Shown: positions 18,858 through 29,913 of the stretch, piece after piece
How positions within the stretch are numbered: position 1 is the stretch's first letter
How the letters are laid out: each line of letters starts with the position of its first letter
Assembly (NCBI GenBank): GCA_016841675.1
Contig: JAENYQ010000002.1
Coordinates: forward strand, 62,001-126,000
DNA: 64,000 nucleotides
Direction of reading: 5' to 3'
Origin: Desulfotomaculum sp.
GTDB taxonomy: Bacteria > Bacillota > Desulfotomaculia > Desulfotomaculales > Desulfallaceae
Translations under genes and position numbers: made by a program
Notes under the pieces: generated by a model
What the model was told of the DNA's origin: nothing
What the model saw: only the letters and a program-made list of their open reading frames with translations
Databases searched by the model: none

Positions 18858-19346
18858 TTACAGCGGACGGACAACTATTCGTCCACCTTCCACCTTGACT
18901 ATGATGATTTTTGCCCCGGTCGGGACGTAGCCACCCTCGGTAACAACGTCCAGGCGTTCACCGTTAACATCAGCCGTTCCCGCCGGGCGCAGCGGGGTGA
19001 CAGTAACCCCTTTAAGGCCGGCATATTGCCTGAGTTCATCCAGGGGCGCGATGTAACCGGTGTTTTTCTCTTGCCGCGTCCCCAGGGTAAACCGCTGCCA
19101 GAAATTTAACCGGGTTAATATTTTTATCCCAGCAATAAACACTACCACGCTGATGGCCACGGCTATGACCATGGATTGCAAGGTAACGGCAACATCTACG
19201 CTTAGTAAAAATATGCCCCAACCGAAAAGAATAATGCCAATCATTCCAAAAACGCCAAAGCCAGCAATAAACACTTCCAGTACCAGAGCCAGTAAACCTA
19301 ATAAAAAGGCCAATGCGGCCAGCCAGGGAAGCATTTCGGGTGCCAT
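18858..19346 (-). CDS. NfeD family protein
   Basis: TM helices plus C-terminal OB-like domain; start MAPEMLPW preceded by GGGGGGTG; operonic with floA. Confidence 0.85.
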   Translation of the reverse strand: MAPEMLPWLAALAFLLGLLALVLEVFIAGFGVFGMIGIILFGWGIFLLSVDVAVTLQSMVIAVAISVVVFIAGIKILTRLNFWQRFTLGTRQEKNTGYIAPLDELRQYAGLKGVTVTPLRPAGTADVNGERLDVVTEGGYVPTGAKIIIVKVEGGRIVVRPL

Positions 19347-19556
19347 GATGGTTACACCCCCCAATAAATTTATACTTTTATTATTTACCTCAAAGTCATT
19401 AAATAATGTAAATGCCCGGCACACCAAGTACCGGGCAACTTTTGGACAGCTAGATTAGTCAATTCGAGAAATTAGCGCGGGATCTACTTCGAAATTTTTA
19501 GTTGACTCGATTTTCTCGTGTCTCTCGTGCTCATTTACGAATATACTCTATAATGT

Positions 19557-19739
19557 TTACCGGAACTTTGTTTTACGTTTCCGGGCGGCTTCGGACTTTT
19601 TCTTTTTCTTAACGCTAGGCTTTTCAAAATGCTCGTGCTTTCTGGCTTCAGCGAGAACTCCCGCCTTTTGGCAAGTACGTTTAAAACGCCGGAGGGCACT
19701 GTCCAGGGTCTCATTTTTGCCTACTTTAACTTCTGCCAA
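19557..19739 (-). CDS. rpsU: 30S ribosomal protein S21
   Basis: (TTG)[55 protein letters not shown]. Confidence 0.93.
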   Translation of the reverse strand: MAEVKVGKNETLDSALRRFKRTCQKAGVLAEARKHEHFEKPSVKKKKKSEAARKRKTKFR

Positions 19740-19860
19740 TGAATTTTCCCTCCCCTCCGCTGAAGCGCAAATAAAGTTTTTGCGACAACAAATCAGATAC
19801 AACCCCCAAAGAAAAAATACAACACTGCGCTATTATATAACAGCTCCCACGGGTAGTCAA

Positions 19861-20205
19861 TTAGCCTGGGGGCCATTGCAGCGGTCTACCGGCCAGCATG
19901 TGGTAATGCATATGGAAGACTAACTGGCCCGCATCTTCCATACAGTTTGATACCAGCCTGAATCCCTTTTCCGCAAGCCCCATATCCCTGGCTACGGTGG
20001 CAGCCGCCCTCTGCACCTCGCCTATTATTTGGCTGTCCTCTGGTTGCAGGTCAAAAAATGTGGGGATATGTTTTTTGGGTATAAGTAAAAGGTGGATCGG
20101 AGACGCCGGCTTAACATCCTTGAATACCAGAACGTGATCATTCTCGTATACTATCTCGGCCGGTATTTCCTTTTTGACAATCTTACAAAAAATACAGTCC
20201 TGCAC
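19861..20205 (-). CDS. hinT: HIT family protein
   Basis: 'DCIFCKIVKKEIPAEIVYENDHVLVFKDV', 'HMHYHMLAGR'. Confidence 0.95.
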   Translation of the reverse strand: MQDCIFCKIVKKEIPAEIVYENDHVLVFKDVKPASPIHLLLIPKKHIPTFFDLQPEDSQIIGEVQRAAATVARDMGLAEKGFRLVSNCMEDAGQLVFHMHYHMLAGRPLQWPPG

Positions 20206-20301
20206 CTATTCCACCTCCTCCCCTTTAAAACCATAAAAATAAAGGGCATTTCAGGCCGATTATATATTTCAACACCAGTAAAGCAAATCCCTGCATTATT
20301 A

Positions 20302-21633
20302 TTAAATTATTCTTGCGTTTAAAAAGGTGTCACTAATTTCAGTTATTTTGACCTGAATTTGTTCCCCCACAACTTGCTGCGGACCAGAAAAGATAACCCG
20401 CAGGTAATTGTCTGTCAAACCATCCAGTTGGCCGCCGCTGTCAGCGGAAATGAATTGCTCAGCCAGTACATCCACTGTTTGCCCTAGATACGTGGCCGCA
20501 AACCGGCTGGCCATTTCCTTGCCCAGCGCAATCAATCGCCGGCTGCGTGCTTCCTTAGCCGCCGGGCTCACCTGTTCTGGAAAATCCGCCGCCGGAGTAC
20601 CGCGGCGGGGCGAGTACTTAAAGACATGCAGGCCGGAAAACTGCATTTCAGTAACAAATCTTAAGGTATGCTCAAAATGCTTGTCGGTTTCGCCGGGAAA
20701 GCCAACCATCACGTCGGTGGTAATACCGCAGTCGGGTATCTTTGCCCTTACCCTGGCTGTTAGACGGCGAAAATATACTGTGTCATAAGTGCGGCGCATG
20801 GATTTAAGAATTTCATCGTCACCGCTCTGTAATGGTATATGCAGGTGCCGGCAAAAAGGGGGCCCCGCAGACAACAGTTCCAGTATTTCCGGGGTAACGT
20901 CATGGGGTTCCAGCGAACTGAGCCGAAGCCGCAAAAGCCCCGGCAAGACAGCTAGTTTCTCCAGTAATTCCGCCAACCCCATACTGCCACCGGGTTCCCG
21001 GCCGTAAGCGCCGGTGTGGATCCCGGTCAATACAATCTCCTTAAAACCGCGCGTCAAAAGCTCGGCAGCACCGGCCAAAACATTCTCCGGTGTCCTGCTG
21101 CGCAACGGCCCCCGGGCATAGGGCACAATGCAGTAGGAGCAAAAGTTCTGGCAGCCTTCCTGAATTTTAAGATAAGCCCGCACCCGGCCTTGTTTAGTTT
21201 CGCCGGGCAGCTCCTCGTAGTCCCGGTCCCCTGAAATGTCCCGAACCGCCACTGTTTGGCGGCCTTTGACCGTGCCTTCCACCAAGTCAACGATACCCGC
21301 GCGGTTGCCGGCCCCGATAACCAGGTCCACCCCTTCGATGCCCAGCACCTCGTCGGAGGCCGTTTGGGCGTAACAGCCTGTTACTGCCACCACCGCTTCC
21401 GGATTGGTCCTGGATGCACGCCGAATCAGCTGCCTGGATTTGCGATCCCCCAGATGAGTGACAGTACAAGTGTTGATTACATAAACATCTGCCGGCTGAT
21501 TATAATCTACCACCTGGTAACCGCGCCGGCGGAACAATTCTTCCAAGGCGGCCGATTCGTACTGGTTTACTTTGCAGCCCAGAGTGGTAAAAGCCACCCT
21601 CTTATGATTCATTAGACGATTCCCCCAGGTCAC
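20302..21633 (-). CDS. mtaB: tRNA threonylcarbamoyladenosine methylthiotransferase MtaB
   Basis: 'TLGCKVNQYESAALEELF', radical SAM 'CQNFCSYCIVPYARG'. Confidence 0.94.
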   Translation of the reverse strand: MTWGNRLMNHKRVAFTTLGCKVNQYESAALEELFRRRGYQVVDYNQPADVYVINTCTVTHLGDRKSRQLIRRASRTNPEAVVAVTGCYAQTASDEVLGIEGVDLVIGAGNRAGIVDLVEGTVKGRQTVAVRDISGDRDYEELPGETKQGRVRAYLKIQEGCQNFCSYCIVPYARGPLRSRTPENVLAGAAELLTRGFKEIVLTGIHTGAYGREPGGSMGLAELLEKLAVLPGLLRLRLSSLEPHDVTPEILELLSAGPPFCRHLHIPLQSGDDEILKSMRRTYDTVYFRRLTARVRAKIPDCGITTDVMVGFPGETDKHFEHTLRFVTEMQFSGLHVFKYSPRRGTPAADFPEQVSPAAKEARSRRLIALGKEMASRFAATYLGQTVDVLAEQFISADSGGQLDGLTDNYLRVIFSGPQQVVGEQIQVKITEISDTFLNARII

Positions 21634-22360
21634 CCCACTGGTAAAGTACCATACTTATCACCGCCAACCCGGCGGTTTCCGTGCGTAATATACGCGGACC
21701 CAGGCTGACCGGTACAATACCCCGGCACCGGGCTTCATCTACTTCATCAGATTCCAACCCGCCCTCGGGCCCAATCATTATGTAAACTTCAGGCGGTGCT
21801 GGTCGAGAGTGTAGTTCTTGTTTTAGTGAGCGCCCCGATTCTTCCTCCCAAGTCAAAAAAGCCGGTGCACCCGGTGGAATAAAGTTCAGCGCATTGCCCC
21901 AGGTCACCGGTTCGTAAACTTCCGGCACCAGTGCCCGCCGACATTGCTTGGCGGCCCCGGCGGCAATACGCTGCCAACGCTCCCGCCGGGCCGCACCCTT
22001 GGCGACATCCAAACGCACCACGCTGCGCCGGCAGTGCACAGGCACAAACACCGACGCGCCCAGCTCCGTACCTTTTTGAATTATGGTATCCATCTTGTCA
22101 CCCTTGGCAATGCCCTGCAGCAGTACTAACCGCAACGGCGGTTCCCCTCCCGCCGGGAGCGTTTCCAGCACCCGGCATTGCACAGTACCTGACGCTTTCT
22201 CCTCAATCCGGCACTGGTACAGGCTGCCTTTTCCGTCCAGTAATGTAATTATATCCCCAGGACCAAGACGCAATACCCTACTAATGTGGTGCGCCTCTTC
22301 ACCAGTAACGGTAACGGTATCACCTTGGACATCGCCCGGGTCAATTAAAAACCTAGCCAT
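21602..22360 (-). CDS. rsmE: 16S rRNA (uracil1498-N3)-methyltransferase
   Basis: 'MARFLIDPGDVQGDTVTVTGEEAHHISRVLRLGPGD', 'IGPEGGLESDEVDEA'; upstream Met belongs to a repeat. Confidence 0.93.
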   Translation of the reverse strand: MARFLIDPGDVQGDTVTVTGEEAHHISRVLRLGPGDIITLLDGKGSLYQCRIEEKASGTVQCRVLETLPAGGEPPLRLVLLQGIAKGDKMDTIIQKGTELGASVFVPVHCRRSVVRLDVAKGAARRERWQRIAAGAAKQCRRALVPEVYEPVTWGNALNFIPPGAPAFLTWEEESGRSLKQELHSRPAPPEVYIMIGPEGGLESDEVDEARCRGIVPVSLGPRILRTETAGLAVISMVLYQWGDLGESSNES

Positions 22361-22373
22361 CAAAACACCCCCT

Positions 22374-22464
22374 GGTGCCAGGTGTTGCAAGTTGATTTTG
22401 TTGCAAGTTGTGTAGGCTTTGGTGCCAGGTGTTGCAAGTTGATTTTGTTGCAACACCTGGCACC
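22374..22464. repeat. Direct + inverted repeat between prmA and rsmE
   Basis: GGTGCCAGGTGTTGCAAGTTGATTTTGTTGCAA occurs twice in tandem orientation and ends in the inverse arm TTGCAACACCTGGCACC. Confidence 0.85.
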
Positions 22465-23378
22465 TAACGTTTGACACCGACCAGGGCCACCCACTCATCG
22501 TCTTCTTTTGTGGATAGCGGTTCCAGGCCGGCAGCAAGGAAAGTTTGGCGCACCTCTTCCGCCCGATCCCGAATAATCCCTGAAGCGATAAACAGACCGC
22601 CTGGTTTCAGTGCTGCGAATGCATCCGGCGCCAGGCGGATGATGACATCGGCGATGATATTGGCCACTAAAACATCGGCTTTAACGCCGGCCAGGTTGTT
22701 TAACAGGTCGCCGCCAAGCACCGTTACCCTGTCGTCCACACCATTACGGGAAATATTCTCCCTGGCGGTACGTATGGCCACTTCATCCAAATCCACGGCA
22801 ATAACCTGCCCGGCGCCCAGCAGCGCCGCTGCCACCGCAAGGATACCCGAACCAGTACCAACGTCACAAACCGTCTCGCCGCCCCGCAGGTGTTCTTCCA
22901 GCAGCGCCAGACACATGGCAGTGGTGGCATGGGTACCGCAGCCAAAGGCCATGCCGGGGTCCATTTCGATCACTATGTCACCGGGCGCGGTATTATATTC
23001 CTCCCAAGATGGTTTTACTACCAGGTGCCGACCCACTTGCACCGGCTTGTAATATGATTGCCAAGAGGTGGCCCAGTCTTCCTCGCATACCTCCCCTGTT
23101 TGCCAGCGCAGGGACAATTCGCCCAGTTGTAGGGATATAGTTTCCAGCCTTTCGGACAAAGAATCATCGCAAGGGAAATAAGCTTTCACCGCAGTTTCCT
23201 CGTCGGTTGGGACCAGGGTAGGGGCAATGGTTTCAGTGTTACCCAGTCTGATACATTCTAAAATAAAAGCGGGGTCCTCAATGACCACCCCGCCTGAACC
23301 CAACTCATGAAATATGGCCGCCACGTTATCCAACTGCTCCCGGGGAGTGAACACCGTTATCTCCCGCCATTTATTCAA
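22464..23378 (-). CDS. prmA: Ribosomal protein L11 methyltransferase
   Basis: 'WATSWQSYYKPVQVG', 'IEMDPGMAFGCGTHATTAMCL', 'DVGTGSGILAVAA'. Confidence 0.95.
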   Translation of the reverse strand: MNKWREITVFTPREQLDNVAAIFHELGSGGVVIEDPAFILECIRLGNTETIAPTLVPTDEETAVKAYFPCDDSLSERLETISLQLGELSLRWQTGEVCEEDWATSWQSYYKPVQVGRHLVVKPSWEEYNTAPGDIVIEMDPGMAFGCGTHATTAMCLALLEEHLRGGETVCDVGTGSGILAVAAALLGAGQVIAVDLDEVAIRTARENISRNGVDDRVTVLGGDLLNNLAGVKADVLVANIIADVIIRLAPDAFAALKPGGLFIASGIIRDRAEEVRQTFLAAGLEPLSTKEDDEWVALVGVKR

Positions 23379-23399
23379 GCCAAGTACCTCCGTTGTTTA

Positions 23400-24524
23400 T
23401 CAGCCCATAAAGGCATCGCGAACTTTTTTGAAGAAACCTTTATCCTCACCCTGGGCCTTTTGCCCCTCAATGATAGCGAACTCTTGTAGCAATTCCTTTT
23501 GTTTATCTGTTAACCGTGTGGGTGTGAGCACCCGCACTTGCACAAACTGATCACCGCGGCCGTAACCCCGCACGTCGGGGATACCTTTACCACGCATGCG
23601 CAGTATAGTACCGGACTGGGTTCCTTCGGGAACGTGAAGCTTAGCTTCCCCGTCAATGGTGGGTACCGTAATATCATCCCCCATCGCGGCCTGGGCAATA
23701 TTTATATCGGCCTCAACCACTACGTGGTTGCCGTCCCGTTTAAATACCGAGTGCGGTTGAACGTGGATAAAAACAATCAAGTCTCCCCGCGGACCGCCCC
23801 GACTGCCCGGTTCGCCCTCGGACGCTAAGCGCAACCTGGCGCCGTTGTCTACCCCGGCGGGGATTTTAACTTTGATACTCCTGGTACGCCTTACCCGGCC
23901 TGCGCCTCGGCAGGTGGAGCAGGGTTTTTCAATAATTGTCCCGGTACCGTGACAGCGATCACAGGTACGTGTTTGCACAATGCGGCCAAATGGGGTGCTC
24001 TGAGCGTACTGTATCTGTCCGCTGCCTCTGCATTGGTCGCAGTTTTTCTTGCTGGTGCCCGGCGCCGCGCCGCTGCCGCCGCAAGTGCCGCACTCTTCTG
24101 TGCGGGGAACCTTGATGTCCTTCTCCAGGCCAAAAGCAGCCTCCGCAAAAGTCAGTTCCACGTCCACCCGCAGGTCTGCACCCTGCTCCGGCCCTCGCCG
24201 CTGCCTACCGCCGCCGCCGCCGAAAAACATGTCAAAAATATCGTTGATACCACCGCCACCGAAATCAGTGCCGAATCCACCAAACCCATTAAACTGTCCG
24301 TCTGTGGCCGCATGGCCAAAACGATCATAAGAATCCCTTTTTTCAGGGTCACTTAACACGCTGTACGCTTCGGACACTTCTTTAAACTTTTCCGACGCAT
24401 TTTGATCATCTTTATTGGCGTCGGGGTGGTATTGACGTGCCAGCTTGCGGTAAGCCTTTTTTATTTCATCATGGGTCGCTTCCCGGGAAATCCCCAGAAC
24501 CTCATAGTAGTCCCGTTTAGACAA
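23400..24524 (-). CDS. dnaJ: Chaperone DnaJ
   Basis: '[33 protein letters not shown]', CxxCxGxG zinc fingers. Confidence 0.97.
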   Translation of the reverse strand: MSKRDYYEVLGISREATHDEIKKAYRKLARQYHPDANKDDQNASEKFKEVSEAYSVLSDPEKRDSYDRFGHAATDGQFNGFGGFGTDFGGGGINDIFDMFFGGGGGRQRRGPEQGADLRVDVELTFAEAAFGLEKDIKVPRTEECGTCGGSGAAPGTSKKNCDQCRGSGQIQYAQSTPFGRIVQTRTCDRCHGTGTIIEKPCSTCRGAGRVRRTRSIKVKIPAGVDNGARLRLASEGEPGSRGGPRGDLIVFIHVQPHSVFKRDGNHVVVEADINIAQAAMGDDITVPTIDGEAKLHVPEGTQSGTILRMRGKGIPDVRGYGRGDQFVQVRVLTPTRLTDKQKELLQEFAIIEGQKAQGEDKGFFKKVRDAFMG

Positions 24525-24731
24525 GGAATTACACCACCTTACTATTCAAAACACCGTCAGGAGGGCCACCTGCAGCCCTCCCAAATTACAGCTTATTTTA
24601 TAATTTCATAACCATCCATGTATTCTACGTGCATGCATAAAATCCTGTTACAAAATTTTTTTTGTTGCCCTCATGCGGGGGGTGCCCCTACGATTTAGAT
24701 TCCTATGGCTACCCAAATAAGTTTTTAGAGC

Positions 24732-24792
24732 TGTCATCCTGAACCTAGCGAAGGATCTTAAAACAAGATTCTTCACTTCGTTCAGAATGACA
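24732..24792. repeat. Dispersed intergenic repeat, copy D (short form)
   Basis: TGTCATCCTGAACCTAGCGAAGGATCT...AGATTCTTCACTTCGTTCAGAATGACA. Confidence 0.75.
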
Positions 24793-24842
24793 TTCAAATT
24801 GTTAGGATTATTTGATTACTGACTTCTGACTTCTGTGAATAA

Positions 24843-26702
24843 TTATTTATCCTTTTTCTGGTCGCCGTCAACTTCATACTCGGCATCCACTACATTTTCT
24901 TTGTCATTGGCTGCGCCCGCAGCGCCGCCTTCCTGGTCGCCGGAGGGATTGGCCTGCTCCTGGGCGGCTTGCTGTTGTTGGTATAGGGCAGTGGTCAACT
25001 CGTAAAGAGGCTTGGTCAGCTCCTCAACAGCGCTCTTGAGCTTTTCACTGTCATCGCTTTGGAGGGCTTCTTTTACCTTCTCCGCTGCGTTATTTACCTC
25101 GTCTACTTTAGCCTGGTCGGCTTTGTCACCCAGGTCCTTAATTGTTTTCTCGGCCTGGTAAATCATAGTGTCTGCCTGGTTGCGAAGTTCCACCAACTCT
25201 TTGCGCTTAAGGTCAGCATCGGCGTTTTTCTCGGCTTCTTTAACCATTTTTTCAATATCTTCGTCACTTAAGCCCGAACCGCCAGAAATTGTAATGCTTT
25301 GGCTCTTGCCGGTACCTTTGTCTTTGGCTGATACATTGACAATACCGTTTACATCAATGTCAAATGAAACTTCGATTTGAGGTACACCCCGGGGCGCCGG
25401 TGGTATGCCGGCCAGTTGGAAACGCCCCAGTGTCTTGTTGTCTGATGCCATGGAACGCTCGCCCTGCAGCACATGAATTTCCACCGTGGTCTGTCCGTCA
25501 GCGGCGGTGGAAAAGACTTGGCTCTTAGAAGTCGGTATCGTGGTGTTACGGTCAATGAGCTTGGTCAACACGCCGCCCAAGGTCTCAATACCCAAGGATA
25601 GCGGGGTTACGTCAAGCAGCAGTACGTCCTTAACCTCACCGGCCAATACGCCGGCCTGGATGGCTGCACCGATGGCCACGCACTCGTCCGGATTAATCCC
25701 CTTGTGTGGATCTTTTTTTAAGTATTTTTTAATCTCTTCCTGCACCGCCGGTGTTCGGGTTGACCCGCCCACCAGCAGAATCCTGTCTATATCCTTTGGT
25801 TCCAGTCCGGAGTCGGACATGGCTTGTCTGGTGGGACCCATGGTTTTTTCCACCATGTCGGCGGTAAGTTCGTCGAACTTAGCCCGGGTAAGGTTAATGT
25901 CCAGGTGTTTGGGGCCGTTGGCGTCGGCGGTGATAAAGGGCAAGTTGACGTTGGCGGTGACCACGCCGCTCAGTTCAACTTTAGCCTTTTCGGCCGCATC
26001 TTTCAGACGCTGCATAGCCATCCGGTCTTTTTTCAGATCAATACCGGATTCCTTTTTAAACTCGCTCAGCAGGTATTCGACAACCCGCTGGTCAAAATCG
26101 TCCCCGCCCAGGCGGTTATTACCGCTGGTGGCTTTAACCTCAAACACCCCTTCACCCAGTTCCAGAATGGATACATCGAAAGTGCCGCCACCCAGGTCGA
26201 ATACCAGAATGGTCTGGTCTTCACCCTTTTCCAACCCGTAAGCCAGGGCTGCCGCCGTGGGCTCGTTGATAATGCGCAGCACTTCAAGGCCGGCAATCTT
26301 GCCGGCGTCTTTGGTGGCCTGGCGCTGGGCGTCAGTGAAGTAGGCCGGCACCGTAATAACCGCCTGGGTCACTTTTTCGCCCAGGTATGCTTCAGCGTCG
26401 GTCTTTAGTTTTTGTAGTATCATAGCCGAAATTTCCGGCGGTGAATAATCTTTTCCATCTATATTTACTTTGTGGTCGTTGCCCATATACCTTTTAATAG
26501 ATGATACTGTCCGGTCATAATTGCTAACCGCCTGGTTTTTGGCTACCTGGCCCACCAGACGCTCACCGGTCTTGGAAAATCCCACCACGGACGGAGTAGT
26601 ACGTCCGCCCTCGGCATTAGGTATAACCACCGCTTCGCCGCCTTCCATGACGGCCATACAGGAGTTGGTGGTTCCCAGGTCGATTCCCAGCACTTTGGCC
26701 AT
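24843..26702 (-). CDS. dnaK: Chaperone DnaK
   Basis: '[38 protein letters not shown]'. Confidence 0.98.
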   Translation of the reverse strand: MAKVLGIDLGTTNSCMAVMEGGEAVVIPNAEGGRTTPSVVGFSKTGERLVGQVAKNQAVSNYDRTVSSIKRYMGNDHKVNIDGKDYSPPEISAMILQKLKTDAEAYLGEKVTQAVITVPAYFTDAQRQATKDAGKIAGLEVLRIINEPTAAALAYGLEKGEDQTILVFDLGGGTFDVSILELGEGVFEVKATSGNNRLGGDDFDQRVVEYLLSEFKKESGIDLKKDRMAMQRLKDAAEKAKVELSGVVTANVNLPFITADANGPKHLDINLTRAKFDELTADMVEKTMGPTRQAMSDSGLEPKDIDRILLVGGSTRTPAVQEEIKKYLKKDPHKGINPDECVAIGAAIQAGVLAGEVKDVLLLDVTPLSLGIETLGGVLTKLIDRNTTIPTSKSQVFSTAADGQTTVEIHVLQGERSMASDNKTLGRFQLAGIPPAPRGVPQIEVSFDIDVNGIVNVSAKDKGTGKSQSITISGGSGLSDEDIEKMVKEAEKNADADLKRKELVELRNQADTMIYQAEKTIKDLGDKADQAKVDEVNNAAEKVKEALQSDDSEKLKSAVEELTKPLYELTTALYQQQQAAQEQANPSGDQEGGAAGAANDKENVVDAEYEVDGDQKKDK

Positions 26703-26740
26703 TTTAAAATATCGCCTCCTGTTAAAATTCAGGTATCAGA

Positions 26741-26914
26741 ATTCAGTAGTCAGAAGTCAGAATTCTGAATTCACAATGCCCTGATAATTGCTCCTGCCAT
26801 TAAAACACAAACAGGTTCACTTTCTGAAATACCAGTAAGTCTTCAAATCTTGTCGTTTGTTCTCTCATTCTGACTACTGACTACTGACTACTGACTCCTT
26901 ACTACTGACTACTG
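26741..26914. repeat. Heptad (TGACTAC)n repeats in inverted arms between grpE and dnaK
   Basis: Left arm ATTCAGTAGTCAGAAGTCAGAATTCTGAATT; right arm ATTCTGACTACTGACTACTGACTACTGACTCC...ACTGACTACTG. Confidence 0.75.
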
Positions 26915-26917
26915 CAT

Positions 26918-27532
26918 TCATTCCGCCTTCGCCACCGTGACCATGGCCGGCCGCAGCAGTTTATCCTTGAGGTAATAACCTCGACGCAACTCGGAAATCA
27001 CCGTATTATCAGGATACTGATCGGTACTTTCCTGCATCGCCGCCTCATGCTTGGTGGGATCGAACTGCTGGCCCTGGGCTTCCACGGGTGTAAGTCCCTC
27101 CTTTTGCAGCACATCCAACAGCTGTCGGTAAATCATTTCCACACCCTCTACCACTTTGGTCGGATCCTGACCTTTAGCACCTAGGGCCAATTGAAAGTTG
27201 TCCAACACCGGTAGCATGGACTCGCAAAGAGTCGCCGATGCGTACCTGGCAAAGTCTTCCCGTTCCCTGGCTGTTCGGCGGCGATAGTTATCAAAGTCGG
27301 CCTGCAATCGCAGCAGTCGGTTGTAGTGTTCCTCAGCTACAGCCTTTTGCTCTTGCAGTTCCTTTTGCAGCCGCTCAATTTCAGACTGTTCACCGGATTC
27401 TTCGTGAATTAGTTCCCCTTCCACAGCTTCTTCAGTAGCCAAATTTTCATCCACCGGAATGTCTTTTACCTCGGCATCCGGCTCCCCCAAAGACTGCTCC
27501 CTGGCTTGCTTGTTTTCATTCTCCTTGGACAA
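26918..27532 (-). CDS. grpE: GrpE nucleotide exchange factor
   Basis: 'RLQADFDNYRRRTAREREDFARYA', 'PDNTVISELRRGYYLKDKLLRPAMVTVAK'. Confidence 0.96.
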   Translation of the reverse strand: MSKENENKQAREQSLGEPDAEVKDIPVDENLATEEAVEGELIHEESGEQSEIERLQKELQEQKAVAEEHYNRLLRLQADFDNYRRRTAREREDFARYASATLCESMLPVLDNFQLALGAKGQDPTKVVEGVEMIYRQLLDVLQKEGLTPVEAQGQQFDPTKHEAAMQESTDQYPDNTVISELRRGYYLKDKLLRPAMVTVAKAE

Positions 27533-27592
27533 TAGTAGTCACCCCCGTTCCCGCTACTAAAAACGACCGGTACAGCTTAAACAATCAAAACC

Positions 27593-28645
27593 TTACTTGC
27601 CTCGGCCGCGTAATAATCGTTCCATCACCAGCGACAGGTTGCTGGTAATATACTCCACTACTGCATAAGCCCTGGCGTAATCCATCCTGGTGGGTCCCAA
27701 CAGACCGATACCCCCCACTGGTTTCCCGTCCATACCATAACTGGCCATCACCACACTACAGTCTTTAATGCGTTCATTATCCAACTCTTCGCCAATACGC
27801 ACCGTCACACCACGCGCATCAAAAACGCCTTCAATAATGTTGGACAGTTCTTTTTCCTGCTCTAAGAGGCTAAGCAGTGTTTTAACCTTTTCCACATTGT
27901 GAAACTCGGGCTGATTCAGGATATTGAATATCCCGCCCAGGTATACCTTTTCCCCGGTCTTGACAGTCAGACTTTCCTGGATTAGGTCCATGGCCATATT
28001 CAGCACATGCTTTTGCCTGGCCAGTTCAAAATAAATTTCTTTAATCAGCGTCAGGCGAATGTTCTTAATAGACTTGCCCTGCAGTTTGTGATTTAAAACT
28101 CTGGATATTGTATCCAAATCATCCGGACCAATGGTGTCGGGTACATCAATAATGCGGTGCTGCACGGCGCCGGAATCGCTGACCAATACCACCATAGCCT
28201 GACCCGGCCCCATATGAATGATCTGGATGTGTCTAAAAGTGCCCTTGCCGTAGTGAGTGGTCAACACCACTGCCGTATAATTGGTGATCTGGGACAACAA
28301 ATTACCGGTGCGTCTAAGTACTTCGCCTACATCCTGCACTTTGGTCAAGTAGCTGTTCAGGACCATTTTTTCTTCATCCAGCGTCAGTTCTTCACGTTTC
28401 ATCAAATGATCTACGTAATATCGGTAACCCCTGTCTGATGGAACCCGGCCGGCGGATGTGTATGGTTGTTCAATAAAGCCCATTTCCTCTAGATCAGCCA
28501 TTTCGTTGCGGATGGTAGCGGGGCTAACGCCTAGTTTGTATTTCCTGGCAATGGTACGCGAACCCACCGGCTCGGCAGTAGCGATGTAATCCTGCACGAT
28601 AGCCAATAACACGTTCTTTTTCCTGGCGTCCAGCACTGCAAACAC
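27593..28645 (-). CDS. hrcA: Heat-inducible repressor HrcA
   Basis: 'VQDYIATAEPVGSRTIARKYKLGVSPATIRNEMADLEEMGFIEQPYTSAGRVPSDRGYRYYVD'. Confidence 0.97.
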   Translation of the reverse strand: MFAVLDARKKNVLLAIVQDYIATAEPVGSRTIARKYKLGVSPATIRNEMADLEEMGFIEQPYTSAGRVPSDRGYRYYVDHLMKREELTLDEEKMVLNSYLTKVQDVGEVLRRTGNLLSQITNYTAVVLTTHYGKGTFRHIQIIHMGPGQAMVVLVSDSGAVQHRIIDVPDTIGPDDLDTISRVLNHKLQGKSIKNIRLTLIKEIYFELARQKHVLNMAMDLIQESLTVKTGEKVYLGGIFNILNQPEFHNVEKVKTLLSLLEQEKELSNIIEGVFDARGVTVRIGEELDNERIKDCSVVMASYGMDGKPVGGIGLLGPTRMDYARAYAVVEYITSNLSLVMERLLRGRGK

Positions 28646-28652
28646 CCCCTTG

Positions 28653-28679
28653 TTAGCACTCTATTATATTGAGTGCTAA
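28653..28679. promoter_or_regulatory. CIRCE operator
   Basis: TTAGCACTC-N9-GAGTGCTAA upstream of hrcA. Confidence 0.97.
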
Positions 28680-28716
28680 CACCTACTTAAAAACATAGCA
28701 CCGTTAAATCCATTTG

Positions 28717-29913
28717 TCAAGATTTTGTAAAGGGTACGAACTCAGCCATTACCGTATTAGCCACCGCCAGACCGCGGCGGGTCAGGCGCAGGTGATTTGC
28801 ATTTATTTCTAATAAATTAGCCCCTGATAACCGCGCCACCAGTTCGGGGTATACCTGATCCAGGGTAACGCCAAAACGCTCCCGAAAACTATCCAGGTCA
28901 AGCCCCGTAGACAGCCGCAGCCCCAAGAAAACTGTTTCAAATATGTCGTTTTGTTCACTAAGCTCTTCGCACCGGATTATCGGCAAGGACCCGCCGGCCA
29001 GCACAGCCAGGTAATTGTCCAGCCGTTCTTCGTTAGCCAGGCGCCGCATGTCCAGACGGGAATGGGCGGCAGGACCCAGGCCCAGGTAACCGCCGTTGTG
29101 CCAATAAACCAAATTGTGCCGGCACTCCCGGCCCAAACGCGCGAAATTGGATATCTCATAATGCTCGAAACCGGCGTGTTGCAGCGTATCAATAGCCGCA
29201 TAGTACATATCCAACTGCAAATCCTCATCACAGGGCTGCAAAGTACCGTCATCCACCATGGCGCAAAGTGGGGTCCCGGTTTCCAATTGCAAACCGTAAG
29301 CAGATATGTGTTCGGGCCGCAGCGCAATTATTTTTTCCAGGCAGCCCAGCCAGCCAGCCCGGGTTTGGCCGGGCACCCCGAAGATTAAATCCAGGTTGAT
29401 GTTGTCAAATCCGGCTTCCCGAGCCTGCCGCACCGCTTCCACGGTCTGCTGATGGGAATGAATACGACCCAGGGTTCGCAGCGTGTTTGAGCAACAGGCC
29501 TGAGCGCCCAAGCTTAGTCTATTAACTCCACTGCGGCGCAGTGCCTCCAACCCGGCCCGGTGCACAGTGCCGGGATTAGCCTCCACTGTGTACTCCAAAT
29601 CCGGGGCCAGATTAAAATGCCGCTCCACATTAGTTATTATTTCCCCCAACCCGCCTGATGATAAGCAAGTAGGCGTACCGCCACCGATAAAAACGGTGGA
29701 CAATGTCCACCGTTCACCGGCCACGTTTTTTTCCCACAGTGCCATTTCCCGTTCCAAGCCGGCCAAATACTCACTTTCGCCATCACTGCTGTACGGATAA
29801 GAAATGAAATCGCAGTACAGGCACTTACGGACGCAAAAAGGTACGTGGATATATAATGAAGATGGAAGATCAGGCGTGGATAACAGCAGTTCTTCAGGCA
29901 TTATCAGCGGCAC
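28717..29913 (-). CDS. hemW: HemW-type radical SAM protein
   Basis: 'SLYIHVPFCVRKCLYCDFISY', 'FIGGGTPTCLSSGGL'. Confidence 0.93.
   Translation of the reverse strand: MPLIMPEELLLSTPDLPSSLYIHVPFCVRKCLYCDFISYPYSSDGESEYLAGLEREMALWEKNVAGERWTLSTVFIGGGTPTCLSSGGLGEIITNVERHFNLAPDLEYTVEANPGTVHRAGLEALRRSGVNRLSLGAQACCSNTLRTLGRIHSHQQTVEAVRQAREAGFDNINLDLIFGVPGQTRAGWLGCLEKIIALRPEHISAYGLQLETGTPLCAMVDDGTLQPCDEDLQLDMYYAAIDTLQHAGFEHYEISNFARLGRECRHNLVYWHNGGYLGLGPAAHSRLDMRRLANEERLDNYLAVLAGGSLPIIRCEELSEQNDIFETVFLGLRLSTGLDLDSFRERFGVTLDQVYPELVARLSGANLLEINANHLRLTRRGLAVANTVMAEFVPFTKS

Noticed and set aside
22361-22537. N-terminal extension of the rsmE ORF to 22537
   Set aside because: The extra 59 residues are encoded by the prmA-rsmE repeat and the prmA 3' end; true start MARFLIDPGD at 22360.
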